Source: Gammaproteobacteria bacterium UBA3067 (GTDB taxonomy: Bacteria; Pseudomonadota; Gammaproteobacteria; Pseudomonadales; UBA3067). Taken from it: DNA of 50,313 nucleotides. The position numbers were made by a program, and so were the translations under genes. This document shows positions 24,633 through 36,656 of this stretch, in pieces. Each line of letters starts with the position of its first letter. Positions within the stretch are counted from its first letter, which is position 1. Under the pieces are notes generated by a model, which saw only the letters and a list, made by a program, of their open reading frames with translations, ran no database searches and was not told where the DNA came from. The stretch covers positions 1 to 50,313 of the forward strand of contig DFBZ01000042.1 of the NCBI GenBank assembly GCA_002366835.1. Direction: 5' to 3'.

Positions 24633-24950
24633 CTATAAAGCACCCTGATTACGTAGAATATTAGAGAGTTTGGGGTTAGGCTTATCTGCTGGTCGAAATA
24701 TCAGCGCGGTTTTCCCGATGACTTGAATTAAAGTGGAAGTTGTTTGGTTACATACTTCATTAATAAGTACTTTTTTATCTTCGCGGTCTTCGACATTCAC
24801 TTTAATTTTAATAAGCTCGTGATCTTTTAACGCTCTTTTTAGCTCGCTTAGTACCCCTTCACTTAAGCCATTTTCAGCTATGATGACGACAGGTTTGAGT
24901 GAGTGGCCAATGGCCTTGTATTGTTTTTTCTGACTATTAAGTAAACGCAT
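24633..24950 (-). CDS. yhbY: YhbY-family RNA-binding protein
   Basis: The 105-residue protein has a single CRS1/YhbY (CRM) domain: KQYKAIGHSLKPVVIIAENGLSEGVLSELKRALKDHELIKIKV, then VCNQTTSTLIQVIGKTALIFR. CRM domains bind RNA; E. coli YhbY associates with the pre-50S subunit. It is convergent with greA and divergent from the rRNA methyltransferase gene rlmE, the usual arrangement in gammaproteobacteria. Confidence 0.94.
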   Translation of the reverse strand: MRLLNSQKKQYKAIGHSLKPVVIIAENGLSEGVLSELKRALKDHELIKIKVNVEDREDKKVLINEVCNQTTSTLIQVIGKTALIFRPADKPNPKLSNILRNQGAL

Positions 24951-25044
24951 TTTTGATATCCGGCTAGGCTAAAGTGGGTGTATTCTACCTTACGGTCAGT
25001 TACTAACACAGCTTATCCCTGCGCATAATTTTTTGGAAGTGCCT

Positions 25045-25668
25045 ATGTCCCGTAGTTCAAGCAGCACAAAGTGGTTGCAAGAGCATTTTGACGATAGTTA
25101 TGTGAAGCTAGCCAAGGATAAAGGCTATCGCTCCCGCGCTTGTTTTAAACTTCTTGAAATCCAAAAAAAAGACCGCATCTTCAAAAAAGGGATGACCGTA
25201 GTGGATCTAGGTGCCGCTCCTGGAGGGTGGTCTCAGGTCGCTGCAGAAAGCCTGAATTCAGATGGGCGCCTCATCGCTTCTGACATTCTGTCGATGGATC
25301 CCTTGCCTGGAGTACATTTTGTGCAAGGCGATTTTACCGAGGAAGAGGTCTACAGTGAGTTATTGGCTAATACGCCAGATGGCCAGGTGGATTTTGTGAT
25401 TTCAGATATGGCGCCCAATATGAGCGGCAACAAATCCCAGGATCAGGCGCGCTCCATGTATCTTGTTGAGCTTGCATTAGACTTTGCTATAACAGTCCTC
25501 AAGCCGGGCGGCGGTTTTTTGGTCAAGGTCTTTCAGGGAGAGGGTTTTGATGCTTACAGGGCTAGCGTGCAGCCGCATTTTAATAAGCTGCAGACTCGGA
25601 AGCCGAGCGCATCAAGGCCGCGCTCACGAGAGGTCTATTTGCTGGCCAAAGGGTTTAAACGACAATAA
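25045..25668 (+). CDS. rlmE: 23S rRNA U2552 2'-O-methyltransferase RlmE (FtsJ/RrmJ)
   Basis: The 207-residue enzyme has the RrmJ start (SSSTKWLQEHFDDSYVKLAKDKGYRSRACFKLLEI), with the first catalytic Lys in the RSRACFKL region, the SAM site VVDLGAAPGGWSQVA, SDMAPNMSG with catalytic Asp, and FLVKVFQGEGF with Lys and the final Glu in RSREVYLL. It methylates the 50S A-loop and is heat-inducible in E. coli. ATG 25045, behind TTGGAAGTGCCT, gives the family N-terminus; the upstream TTG 25033 is unlikely. It precedes ftsH by about 105 bases. Confidence 0.95.
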   Translation: MSRSSSSTKWLQEHFDDSYVKLAKDKGYRSRACFKLLEIQKKDRIFKKGMTVVDLGAAPGGWSQVAAESLNSDGRLIASDILSMDPLPGVHFVQGDFTEEEVYSELLANTPDGQVDFVISDMAPNMSGNKSQDQARSMYLVELALDFAITVLKPGGGFLVKVFQGEGFDAYRASVQPHFNKLQTRKPSASRPRSREVYLLAKGFKRQ

Positions 25669-25773
25669 CTGGGTAAAAAATGGCGTTTTACTTCTTGACG
25701 CTATACTTTATAGTGGTAATGCTAAAGCAAGAAGAAATGCCGAATTTATAACGGCTTGATATGGAGTAAGTTT

Positions 25774-27738
25774 TTGAACGACATGGCTAAGAATCTCATC
25801 CTTTGGCTAATTATTGCCATCGTACTTTTTTCAGTTTTTAATAACTTTAATGTGCAACCCACTGCATTGAGGCTGGACTATTCTCAGTTTGTTGAGGAGG
25901 TGGACCGGGGTAATGTACGCCGAGCGATTGTAGGTGATCACCTGATAAGTGGTGAGCGCACCAATGGTGAGAAGTTTGAGGTGGTTATTCCCACAATTCC
26001 GGATCTCGGTTTAATGGGTGACTTGCTTGAGCATAATGTCGTAATCGAGGGGCGAGAGCCTGAGCGCCAAAGCTTGTGGATGCAGCTTTTTGTTGCCGCT
26101 TTCCCAATATTGTTAATACTCGCTATATTTATTTTCTTTATGCGTCAAATGCAAGGTGGCATGGGCGGCGGTGGTCGTGGTGGCCCCATGAGCTTTGGTA
26201 AAAGCAAGGCGCGCCTTCTCAGTGAAGACCAGATCAAGACAACCTTTTCTGATGTTGCAGGGGTTGATGAGGCTAAGGACGATGTTTCTGAGCTTGTGGA
26301 GTTTTTAAGAGACCCTGGAAAATTCCAGAAATTGGGCGGAAAAATTCCCAGGGGCGTGTTAATGGTTGGGCCTCCGGGTACAGGTAAAACCTTGCTTGCG
26401 AAAGCTATAGCGGGTGAAGCCAAGGTGCCTTTCTTCTCCATTTCCGGTTCTGATTTTGTTGAGATGTTTGTGGGTGTTGGCGCCTCTCGTGTGCGAGATA
26501 TGTTTGAGCAGGCGAAAAAGCAGTCCCCTTGTATCATCTTTATTGACGAAATAGATGCGGTGGGTCGCTCCCGTGGTGCAGGTCTTGGTGGAGGGCATGA
26601 TGAGCGCGAACAAACCTTAAACCAGTTGCTGGTGGAAATGGACGGGTTTGAAGAAAATGATGGTGTTATTGTCATTGCTGCAACCAACCGGCCAGACGTA
26701 CTTGATGCTGCCCTCTTGCGACCTGGCCGTTTTGATCGCCAGGTTACTGTTTCCTTGCCAGATGTTCGTGGTCGTGAGCAGATACTGAAAGTACATATGC
26801 GTAATGTCTCCGTTGCGGATGATGTTAACCCTTCTATTATTGCGCGAGGTACGCCTGGTTTTTCCGGCGCAGATCTTGCTAACTTAGTAAATGAGGCGAC
26901 CCTGCTTTGTGCGCGCGCAAATCAGCGCCTTGTAAGCATGGAGTGGTTTGATAAGGCAAAAGACAAAATCATGATGGGCGCCGAGCGTAAAAATATGGTG
27001 ATGTCTGATTTTGAAAAAAGCAATACGGCATACCATGAGGCGGGACATGCCATCGTTGGCCGCTTGGTGCCTGAGCACGACCCTGTGTATAAGGTCAGCA
27101 TTATTCCTAGGGGGCGCGCTCTAGGTGTGACTATGTTCCTGCCAACCCAAGATCGTTACAGTTTAAGCAAACGTCACATCGAATCCCAAATTTGTAGCCT
27201 ATACGGGGGGCGTATCGCTGAAGAAATGACCCTGGGTTTTGATGGCGTGACGACAGGCGCCTCCAATGATATTCAACGGGCAACCGAGCTGGCGCGTAAT
27301 ATGATTACGAAATGGGGCTTATCTGAAAAGCTGGGTCCTCTTGCCTATGGTGAGGAAGAAGGTGAGGTGTTCCTGGGTAAATCCATGACCCAAACCAAAA
27401 ACATTTCTGGTGAGACTGCCCATGCTATTGATGTAGAGGTAAGAGCCATTACTGATGACTGCTATCAGCGCGCCAAGGTTATTCTCGAGGAGAATAAAGA
27501 CAAGCTGGAAGTTATGGCTAAAGCCTTGATTCAATTTGAAACGATAGACATTAAGCAAATTGATGAGATAATGAATGGCAAGACACCCAGTCCTCCAGAT
27601 GGCTGGGATGGTGGGGGCTCAAATGGTAGCGCGGGCGGTGGTGGTAGCGAGCAAACGCTGGCAAGCGCCCCGGCCGATGAGGTGTCCTCTGACGAAGGGC
27701 ATCAGGATAAGATTGTTGGCAAACCGAGTGGCGCATAA
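25774..27738 (+). CDS. ftsH: ATP-dependent zinc metalloprotease FtsH
   Basis: The ~654-residue protein has two membrane helices (NLILWLIIAIVLFSVF; LFVAAFPILLILAIFIFFM) flanking a periplasmic domain. The AAA+ module follows with Walker A GPPGTGKT, Walker B IIFIDEIDA and the second region of homology, then the protease domain with zinc motif HEAGH. The C-terminus is Gly/Ser-rich. FtsH degrades membrane proteins and regulators such as sigma-32 and LpxC in relatives. Start: GGAG at 25763-25766 sits 7 bases before TTG 25774 (MNDMAKNL) and 16 bases before ATG 25783; I favour TTG. It sits in the standard rlmE-ftsH-folP-glmM order. Confidence 0.95.
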   Translation: MNDMAKNLILWLIIAIVLFSVFNNFNVQPTALRLDYSQFVEEVDRGNVRRAIVGDHLISGERTNGEKFEVVIPTIPDLGLMGDLLEHNVVIEGREPERQSLWMQLFVAAFPILLILAIFIFFMRQMQGGMGGGGRGGPMSFGKSKARLLSEDQIKTTFSDVAGVDEAKDDVSELVEFLRDPGKFQKLGGKIPRGVLMVGPPGTGKTLLAKAIAGEAKVPFFSISGSDFVEMFVGVGASRVRDMFEQAKKQSPCIIFIDEIDAVGRSRGAGLGGGHDEREQTLNQLLVEMDGFEENDGVIVIAATNRPDVLDAALLRPGRFDRQVTVSLPDVRGREQILKVHMRNVSVADDVNPSIIARGTPGFSGADLANLVNEATLLCARANQRLVSMEWFDKAKDKIMMGAERKNMVMSDFEKSNTAYHEAGHAIVGRLVPEHDPVYKVSIIPRGRALGVTMFLPTQDRYSLSKRHIESQICSLYGGRIAEEMTLGFDGVTTGASNDIQRATELARNMITKWGLSEKLGPLAYGEEEGEVFLGKSMTQTKNISGETAHAIDVEVRAITDDCYQRAKVILEENKDKLEVMAKALIQFETIDIKQIDEIMNGKTPSPPDGWDGGGSNGSAGGGGSEQTLASAPADEVSSDEGHQDKIVGKPSGA

Positions 27739-27750
27739 TACTCTCGGTTA

Positions 27751-28611
27751 ATGCCGAATTCCTCTAGTTGCCAAAAGCTTTATTGCAGGTCGAGAACTCT
27801 CGACCTGTCTCGGCCCAGTGTCATGGGCATTCTTAATGTAACGCCAGACTCCTTCTCTGACGGGGGGCTTAACCAAGCCCCTTTGGTCGCTTTGCGTGCC
27901 GCAGAAATAATGGTTGAGGAAGGTGCGGCTATCATTGACGTAGGCGGCGAGTCGACTCGCCCTGGTGCAAAGCCCGTGAGTCTTGCCCAAGAGCTGGATC
28001 GGGTAATTCCCGTAATTGAGTCAATCTCCCGAAATATAGACACGGTAATATCTGTGGATAGCAGTTCTCCGGAGGTGATGCGGGAAGCTTATCGTGCTGG
28101 TGCCGGCCTAATTAATGATGTGCGTGCTCTCGCTCGTGAAGGTGCCTTGGAGGCGGCGGCAGATAGCCAGCTTCCAGTGTGTTTGATGCATATGCAAGGT
28201 CGGCCTGAAACGATGCAAGATGCGCCGTGTTATCGGGATGTCGTTGAAGATGTACGTGATTTTCTTGAGCAGCGCGCTGATGCTTGTGTTCAGGCGGGTA
28301 TTAACCGGAATCAGATATTGCTGGATCCAGGCATTGGTTTTGGCAAGAGTATCGCTGATAATTTATCACTGCTGAATAATCTTGAAAGGCTGGTTGGGAC
28401 AGGTTTTCCCGTTTTGGTGGGAGCGTCGCGGAAATCGATGATTGGCACAGTACTGAATCGTGGTGTAGACAAGAGACTTTATGGTGGTCTTAGTATTGCG
28501 GCTTTGGCGGTATTTAAGGGCGCAAAAATAATTCGTACTCACGATGTAGAAGCGACCACCGACGCTATCAATATGGCCTATGCTATTACAGCAGGCGTTA
28601 ACGAACTTTAA
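27751..28611 (+). CDS. folP: Dihydropteroate synthase
   Basis: The 286-residue TIM-barrel enzyme has the signatures VMGILNVTPDSFSDGG and AAIIDVGGESTRPGAKPVS, with ILLDPGIGFGK and PVLVGASRKSMIG. It joins p-aminobenzoate to 6-hydroxymethyl-dihydropterin diphosphate, the sulfonamide target, in folate synthesis. ATG 27751 lies 12 bases after ftsH; the ribosome site is weak, so coupling to ftsH is likely. The next gene, glmM, follows 20 bases later, the ancestral folP-glmM pair. Confidence 0.96.
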   Translation: MPNSSSCQKLYCRSRTLDLSRPSVMGILNVTPDSFSDGGLNQAPLVALRAAEIMVEEGAAIIDVGGESTRPGAKPVSLAQELDRVIPVIESISRNIDTVISVDSSSPEVMREAYRAGAGLINDVRALAREGALEAAADSQLPVCLMHMQGRPETMQDAPCYRDVVEDVRDFLEQRADACVQAGINRNQILLDPGIGFGKSIADNLSLLNNLERLVGTGFPVLVGASRKSMIGTVLNRGVDKRLYGGLSIAALAVFKGAKIIRTHDVEATTDAINMAYAITAGVNEL

Positions 28612-28631
28612 AGAAAAAGGTATTTGTTTCG

Positions 28632-29975
28632 ATGACAAGAAAATATTTTGGAACGGATGGTATTAGGGGTTTGGTGGGCCAAGATCCTATTACTCCAAAC
28701 TTTGTGATGCACCTTGGCTGGGCTGCGGGAAAGGTTTTTGCCAAGCAGTCGCCCGGGGACGCCAAAATTCTCATCGGCAAGGATACGCGAATTTCGGGTT
28801 ATATGTTTGAGTCAGCCCTTGAGGCCGGCCTGTCGGCGGCAGGTGTTGACGTTCGGCTGTTGGGTCCGATGCCTACACCAGCTATCGCGTATTTAACCAG
28901 AACATTCCACGCCCAGGCGGGCATAGTGATTAGCGCTTCTCATAATCCTTATCAAGACAACGGCATTAAGTTTTTTTCCGGTACGGGCGCTAAGTTGCCT
29001 GATGAAATGGAGCTGGAAATAGAGTCGTACTTAGGGAAACCCATGACCACCATGCCTTCCCATGACTTGGGTAAGGTAAAGCGAATTGAAGGTGCTCGTG
29101 GCCGTTATATTGAATTCTGCAAAAGCACTGTTCCTTATGACTTGAATTTAAGGGGGCTTAAAGTGGTTCTGGACTGTGCCCATGGCGCAACTTATCACAT
29201 TGCGCCGGATGTGTTTGATGAGCTGGGTGCGGAGGTAATAACGTTGGGCGTCGAGCCTGATGGCTTTAATATCAACTCCGACTGCGGCTCAACGTCCCCG
29301 GAAGCGCTGCAGAGAGCCGTATTGGAGCATAGTGCAGACCTGGGGATCGCCTTTGATGGAGATGGCGACCGCGTCGTGATGGTGGATCATAAGGGGCAAG
29401 TGGTCGATGGGGATGAGCTGCTGTATGTGATTGCCCGTGATTGCCTTGAGGCAAAGAGGTTTAAGGGTGGAGTCGTCGGTACGTTGATGAGCAACTTGGG
29501 CCTAGAGGTAGCGCTGGCAGAGTTTGGCGTTGGATTTGCGCGCGCCAAGGTGGGAGATCGTTATGTAATGGAGTCCCTGAAGAAGAAAGGCTGGCGCCTC
29601 GGAGGGGAGTCCTCTGGTCATATTATTTGCCTGGATAAAACCACCACTGGGGATGGTATCGTTGCGGCACTGCAAGTTGTTACGGCGATGCGTTCGCGGG
29701 ATTTCAGTTTGCGAGAAATGCTACAGGGCATGGAAAAATACCCTCAGCGTCTCGTGAATGTCAGTATGCAGGAGCGCAGTGATCCGCTAAGTAATGCATC
29801 GGTGCAGCGGGCGGTAGCTGATGCGGAGCAAGAGCTTGGGCGCCATGGACGGGTATTATTAAGATTGTCTGGCACCGAGCCGGTTGTCAGGGTGATGGTC
29901 GAAGGAGTGGATGATAGCCAAGTCCACAGGCTAGCTGAGGACGTGGCGGGTGTCGTGCAGGCGGCCCTGGGGTAA
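28632..29975 (+). CDS. glmM: Phosphoglucosamine mutase
   Basis: The 447-residue enzyme starts TRKYFGTDGIRG and has the phosphoserine loop VISASHNPYQDNGIKFF (Ser103), the metal loop FDGDGDR, the sugar-binding GGESSGHII and the phosphate-binding RLSGTEPVVRVMVEG. It turns glucosamine-6-phosphate into glucosamine-1-phosphate for UDP-GlcNAc, and so for peptidoglycan and lipopolysaccharide. It is 20 bases after folP, in one operon. Confidence 0.97.
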   Translation: MTRKYFGTDGIRGLVGQDPITPNFVMHLGWAAGKVFAKQSPGDAKILIGKDTRISGYMFESALEAGLSAAGVDVRLLGPMPTPAIAYLTRTFHAQAGIVISASHNPYQDNGIKFFSGTGAKLPDEMELEIESYLGKPMTTMPSHDLGKVKRIEGARGRYIEFCKSTVPYDLNLRGLKVVLDCAHGATYHIAPDVFDELGAEVITLGVEPDGFNINSDCGSTSPEALQRAVLEHSADLGIAFDGDGDRVVMVDHKGQVVDGDELLYVIARDCLEAKRFKGGVVGTLMSNLGLEVALAEFGVGFARAKVGDRYVMESLKKKGWRLGGESSGHIICLDKTTTGDGIVAALQVVTAMRSRDFSLREMLQGMEKYPQRLVNVSMQERSDPLSNASVQRAVADAEQELGRHGRVLLRLSGTEPVVRVMVEGVDDSQVHRLAEDVAGVVQAALG

Positions 29976-29997
29976 GTAAGTTGTTTGCGAATAACGC

Positions 29998-30026
29998 TTT
30001 TTATTCCGGTAATTTTGGGATAGAAT
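29998..30026 (+). promoter_or_regulatory. Possible promoter of tpiA-secG-tRNA
   Basis: TTTTTA (29998-30003), 17 bases, TAGAAT (30021-30026), followed by the GC-rich CGCGCGCC, lies 33 bases before tpiA. The -10 is good and the -35 is weak. A GC-rich discriminator would fit growth-rate control. Confidence 0.35.
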
Positions 30027-30058
30027 CGCGCGCCTGCTTCTGGTATTAAGGCTTATCG

Positions 30059-30814
30059 ATGCGCTCCAAGCTTGTAATTGGAAATTGGAAGATGAATGGT
30101 GACCAGGCTACTACTAATAGCCTGGTTGAAGGGCTGTTAATAGCTGATGCTGGCAGCCTTCCCGAGCTCGGGGTGTGTCCGCCGCTTCCGTATTTGCAAG
30201 CGGTGGGGGCGGCTTTGGCGGCCAGTTCTATTGGGCTTGGCGCCCAAAATGTCTGCCAGTTTTCTAATGGGGCCTATACCGGTGAGGTTTCGGCGGCTAT
30301 GCTTCGGGATCTTGGCTGCAAATATGTGCTGGTTGGGCACTCCGAGCGTCGACAGCTCTTTGGTGAAGATAGCCAGCAGGTATTTGAAAAGGCATTGCAG
30401 CTTTTCGATGTGGGGTTAACGCCTGTTATATGCGTTGGTGAAACTCAGAGAGAGCGAGAGAAAGGTGTTACGCAGGGTGTAGTTGCTGCTCAAATTGCGC
30501 CTTTTCTGACTGAGCAAGGCTTGCCGATTCTGGAAAAAAGCGTGCTTGCCTACGAGCCGGTGTGGGCAATAGGCACTGGCTTAAGTGCGACGCCTGGGCA
30601 GGCGCAGGACGTACACAGTTTTATTAGAAGGCATCTCGAGGTCAGTGCGCCTGGAGTGGCCGAAAAGATTCAAATACTTTATGGCGGCAGCGTAAAGCCC
30701 GCAAACGCGGAAGAGTTATTTGCCATGCCGGATATTGATGGTGGTTTGATTGGCGGCGCATCGCTTGTTGCGCGGGATTTTTTGGCGATTGCTGAGGCAG
30801 CAAGGCCCTCATAA
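30059..30814 (+). CDS. tpiA: Triose-phosphate isomerase
   Basis: The 251-residue TIM-barrel enzyme has IGNWKMNG (Lys11), VGHSERR with catalytic His, AYEPVWAIGTG with catalytic Glu, and the phosphate-binding loop IQILYGGSVKP. It interconverts dihydroxyacetone phosphate and glyceraldehyde-3-phosphate in glycolysis and gluconeogenesis. Length is normal. secG begins 18 bases after its stop, so the two are in one unit, as in Pseudomonas. Confidence 0.97.
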   Translation: MRSKLVIGNWKMNGDQATTNSLVEGLLIADAGSLPELGVCPPLPYLQAVGAALAASSIGLGAQNVCQFSNGAYTGEVSAAMLRDLGCKYVLVGHSERRQLFGEDSQQVFEKALQLFDVGLTPVICVGETQREREKGVTQGVVAAQIAPFLTEQGLPILEKSVLAYEPVWAIGTGLSATPGQAQDVHSFIRRHLEVSAPGVAEKIQILYGGSVKPANAEELFAMPDIDGGLIGGASLVARDFLAIAEAARPS

Positions 30815-30832
30815 TTTGGACGTTAGGATGTT

Positions 30833-31288
30833 ATGGAAACACTAGTTCTGGTACTGCATGTTGTGGTCGCCCTGTCAATGGTGGTGATCATTCTGTTGCA
30901 GCAAGGGAAAGGCGCCGATGCTGGGGCTTCTTTTGGCGGCGGTGGCGCTTCTGGGACGATGTTCGGAAGCCTCGGCGCCATGCCCTTCCTGACCAAACTG
31001 ACGGCTATTTTAGCGGTAACGTTTTTTGTTACGAGTTTGACGCTTGCCGTATTGGCGAGCAACAGCTCCAAAGAAGTTTTTGCTATCGATGCGCCGGGAA
31101 TTGTGCCTGGCGCGGAAGATGTTCCTAGCGTCAGAGTTAATGATCCGGTCACTGAAAGCGACCTTCCTTCGCTGGAAAGCGGTGCGATAGAAGCGGATAT
31201 TATTGATCTTCCTGCAGATGTGCTGGGAAGTGATGTGCCTGGCGAGACCGGCGCAGAAGATCAGCCTCTAGATCGGGTTGTTGAATAA
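30833..31288 (+). CDS. secG: Protein translocase subunit SecG, with long acidic tail
   Basis: The 151-residue protein has the two membrane helices of SecG (VLVLHVVVALSMVVIILLQQGKG and FLTKLTAILAVTFFVTSLTLAVLA) around the glycine-rich loop (FGGGGASGTMFGS). SecG turns with SecYE to aid SecA-driven export. The domain is usually ~75-110 residues; here about 65 acidic residues follow (VPGAEDVPS to the end, rich in Asp/Glu/Pro). Such tails vary greatly between species. tRNA-Leu starts 9 bases after its stop, so they share a transcript. Confidence 0.93.
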   Translation: METLVLVLHVVVALSMVVIILLQQGKGADAGASFGGGGASGTMFGSLGAMPFLTKLTAILAVTFFVTSLTLAVLASNSSKEVFAIDAPGIVPGAEDVPSVRVNDPVTESDLPSLESGAIEADIIDLPADVLGSDVPGETGAEDQPLDRVVE

Positions 31289-31297
31289 GTGAATATT

Positions 31298-31383
31298 GCC
31301 GAAGTGGTGGAATTGGTAGACACGCTATCTTGAGGGGGTAGTGACCATTGGTCGTGCCGGTTCAAGTCCGGCCTTCGGCACCA
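31298..31383 (+). tRNA. tRNA-Leu (anticodon GAG)
   Basis: 86 bases including the encoded CCA. The acceptor GCCGAAG pairs fully with CTTCGGC, followed by A-CCA. D-arm GTGGTGGAATTGGTAGACAC, anticodon stem CTATC/GGTAG around TTGAGGG (anticodon GAG), a long class II variable arm (TGACCATTGGTCG) and T-arm GCCGG TTCAAGT CCGGC are all present. It begins 9 bases after secG. Confidence 0.96.
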
Positions 31384-31423
31384 AATAAAAAGTAATTGAA
31401 GTGTTAAGTAAGTCTTGATTGGC

Positions 31424-31452
31424 TTGACTTGAATAGAAGTAGGTACTATAAT
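31424..31452 (+). promoter_or_regulatory. Strong promoter of the initiator tRNA gene
   Basis: TTGACT (31424-31429), exactly 17 bases, TATAAT (31447-31452), then the GC-rich TCGCGCC. This near-consensus sigma-70 promoter, 16 bases before the tRNA, has the discriminator typical of stringently controlled stable-RNA promoters. Confidence 0.85.
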
Positions 31453-31468
31453 TCGCGCCTAGTTTTGA

Positions 31469-31545
<77 letters not shown>

Positions 31546-31552
31546 ACCAATG

Positions 31553-31577
31553 AAAGCCCCTGTATAGGGGCTTTTTA
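31553..31577 (+). terminator. Terminator after the initiator tRNA
   Basis: An 8-bp stem AAAGCCCC (31553-31560) / GGGGCTTT (31567-31574) with loop TGTATA and further T residues. It ends the tRNA transcript before rimP; partial read-through into rimP-nusA would match the metY operon logic. Confidence 0.8.
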
Positions 31578-31719
31578 TTAGGCAGCGTTAAAAGCCGTAG
31601 CAGGCAAGGCGTAATGCAGTAAGTGGGCTATCAGTTGTTTGGCTTCCTGCCTGAAGGTTGTAGGGGCTAGAATGATTGAGCCCATTTTTTGTTTATAAGA
31701 TTAGAAACGTTAATCGCCT

Positions 31720-32178
31720 ATGTCCGTATTGGTAGAAAAATTACAGGAGCTGTTTGAGCCTGCTGTGCTTGCGGAAAATTGCGAGCTTTGGGGCGTCGAA
31801 TATATAAGTCAGGGTAGGCACTCTATACTTCGTGTGTTTATTGATGCTGATGAGGGGGTCACAGTCGACCACTGCGCTGCGGTGAGCCACCAGCTCAGCG
31901 GCATTCTGGATGTTCACGACCCAATTTCTGGTGAATACTCTCTAGAGGTGTCTTCGCCGGGCACCGAGCGACCACTTTTTTCGCCAAAGCAGTACCATGC
32001 TTATATCGGTGAATGTATAAGTTTAAGAACAAGCCGTCCTTTTCAGGAGCGCAGAAAATTCACTGGCACCTTGCTTAATGTCAGTGAAAATGAAATAACG
32101 ATTGTTGAAAATGGCAATGAGGTCACACTTCCTTATAGTGCGATTTTGAAGTCACATTTAGTGCCAATCTACGAATGA
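31720..32178 (+). CDS. rimP: Ribosome maturation factor RimP
   Basis: The 152-residue protein shows the YhbC/RimP pattern: ELWGVEYISQGRHSILRVFIDADEGVTVDHCAAVSHQLSGILDVHDPISGEYSLEVSSPGTERPLF. It continues into the C-terminal SH3-like domain (RKFTGTLLNVSENEITIVENGNEVTLPYSAI). It aids maturation of the 30S subunit. It is first in the rimP-nusA-infB-rbfA-truB-rpsO-pnp series. No strong ribosome site precedes ATG 31720. Confidence 0.96.
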   Translation: MSVLVEKLQELFEPAVLAENCELWGVEYISQGRHSILRVFIDADEGVTVDHCAAVSHQLSGILDVHDPISGEYSLEVSSPGTERPLFSPKQYHAYIGECISLRTSRPFQERRKFTGTLLNVSENEITIVENGNEVTLPYSAILKSHLVPIYE

Positions 32179-32216
32179 GATTTTGGAATGCTGGTTAGCC
32201 TTGGGGTAAAACTGAG

Positions 32217-33725
32217 ATGAGTAAGGAAATATTACTGGTTGTTGACACCGTTTCGAATGAAAAAGGCGTGTCAAAAGAAATTATATTTGATGCTGTTGAG
32301 CAGGCCCTTGCTACCGCCACCAAAAAACTTCATCGTGACGGCGGGGATGAGATCGATGTTCGGGTTTCGATTGATCGAAAATCCGGAGATTACGAAACTT
32401 TTCTTCGTTATACCGTCGTAAAAGATATTATTGAAATGGAGTACCCAGACAGAGAGATTACTCTCGAGCAAGCGAAAGACAAAGATGCAAAGCTTGAAGA
32501 AGGCGATGTCTGGGAAGAATCAACGGAATCCATTGTATTTGGTCGAATTGCTGCGCAAACAGCTAAGCAGGTGATCGTTCAAAAAGTCCGTGAAGCTGAA
32601 AGGGCGCTGGTGGTTGACGAATATAAGCACCGTATTGGCGAGCTCGTAAGTGGTACGGTTAAAAAATCGAATCGAGAAACGATTATCCTTGATTTAGGCG
32701 GTAATGCTGATGCTTTGATTCCACGGGAGCATATGATCCCCAGAGAAGCTGTGCGGGTTAATGATCGTGTACGTGGTATTCTTACCGACGTTCGCACGGA
32801 ATCTCGTGGACCTCAGCTTATCGTAAGTCGCACCTGTCCTGAGATGCTAGTTGAGCTGTTTAAGATTGAAGTGCCAGAGATCGGTGAAGAAGTTATCAAT
32901 GTCCGCCGTGCGGCGAGAGATCCGGGTTCGCGGGCAAAAATCGCTGTGCATACCAATGATGGCCGAATTGATCCAGTGGGCGCTTGTGTTGGTATGCGTG
33001 GAGCAAGGGTGCAAGCCGTATCTTCAGATCTAAATGGTGAGCGAGTTGACATTGTATTATGGGACGATAATCCGGCCCAGTTTGTGATAAATGCGATGGC
33101 GCCAGCTGAAGTTGCTTCAATTGTCGTGGACGAGGAAAGTAAGTCCATGCAAATTGCCGTGGAAGAAGATCAGTTAGCCCAAGCTATAGGGCGCAGCGGA
33201 CAAAATATTCGACTAGCCAGCGAACTTTCTGGTTGGGAGCTGAAAGTAGTGACCGTGGAAGAAGCGGAAGAGAAAGAAAATGCCGAGACCAATACGGCAA
33301 TACAGAGTTTTGTTGATGCTCTGGATGTTGATGAAGATCTAGCCGAGCTACTTGTATTAGAAGGTTTTACAACGGTTGAAGAAGTTGCTTACGTGCCGCT
33401 GGAAGAAATTCTCGAGATAGAAGAGCTTGACGAAGACACCATTGAAGAGCTTCGTAGAAGAGCAAAAGATTTCTTGCTTACAAAAGCACTGGTATCAGAA
33501 GAAGAACTGAGCACAGAGCCAGCCGAAGACTTGCTTGGCTTGGAACATATGGATAAACACTTGGCATATGTGCTGGCGAGTCAGGGAATTATTACCCGCG
33601 AGGATCTTGCTGAACAAGCAGTTGTTGACCTGATGGAAGATGTTGAAGGCATGACTGAAGAGCGGGCAAGCCAGCTGATTATGGCTGCAAGAGCCCCGTG
33701 GTTTGAATCAGAGCAAGAAGCATAA
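32217..33725 (+). CDS. nusA: Transcription elongation/termination factor NusA
   Basis: The 502-residue protein has the N-terminal RNA-polymerase-binding domain (KEILLVVDTVSNEKGVSKEIIFDAVEQAL), an S1 domain (GELVSGTVKKSNRETIILDLG), two KH domains (VGACVGMRGARVQAV; AIGRSGQNIRLASELSGWEL) and two acidic helix-hairpin-helix repeats at the C-terminus (about 365-425 and 440-500). It controls pausing, termination and antitermination. It lies 38 bases after rimP. Length and domains are normal for gammaproteobacteria. Confidence 0.97.
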   Translation: MSKEILLVVDTVSNEKGVSKEIIFDAVEQALATATKKLHRDGGDEIDVRVSIDRKSGDYETFLRYTVVKDIIEMEYPDREITLEQAKDKDAKLEEGDVWEESTESIVFGRIAAQTAKQVIVQKVREAERALVVDEYKHRIGELVSGTVKKSNRETIILDLGGNADALIPREHMIPREAVRVNDRVRGILTDVRTESRGPQLIVSRTCPEMLVELFKIEVPEIGEEVINVRRAARDPGSRAKIAVHTNDGRIDPVGACVGMRGARVQAVSSDLNGERVDIVLWDDNPAQFVINAMAPAEVASIVVDEESKSMQIAVEEDQLAQAIGRSGQNIRLASELSGWELKVVTVEEAEEKENAETNTAIQSFVDALDVDEDLAELLVLEGFTTVEEVAYVPLEEILEIEELDEDTIEELRRRAKDFLLTKALVSEEELSTEPAEDLLGLEHMDKHLAYVLASQGIITREDLAEQAVVDLMEDVEGMTEERASQLIMAARAPWFESEQEA

Positions 33726-33742
33726 GATTTTGAGGACACAGA

Positions 33743-36613
<2,871 letters not shown>

Positions 36614-36656
36614 TTTTTACGATAACGAAATAATGAATGCGAGGTAAATTTCAACC

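Noticed and set aside
24606..24650. Small hairpins between greA and yhbY as a terminator
   Set aside because: Stems of 5 bases overlap each other and no T-run follows on either strand.
25547..25759. 70-codon frame at the end of rlmE
   Set aside because: It overlaps the conserved C-terminus of rlmE in another frame and shows no domain.
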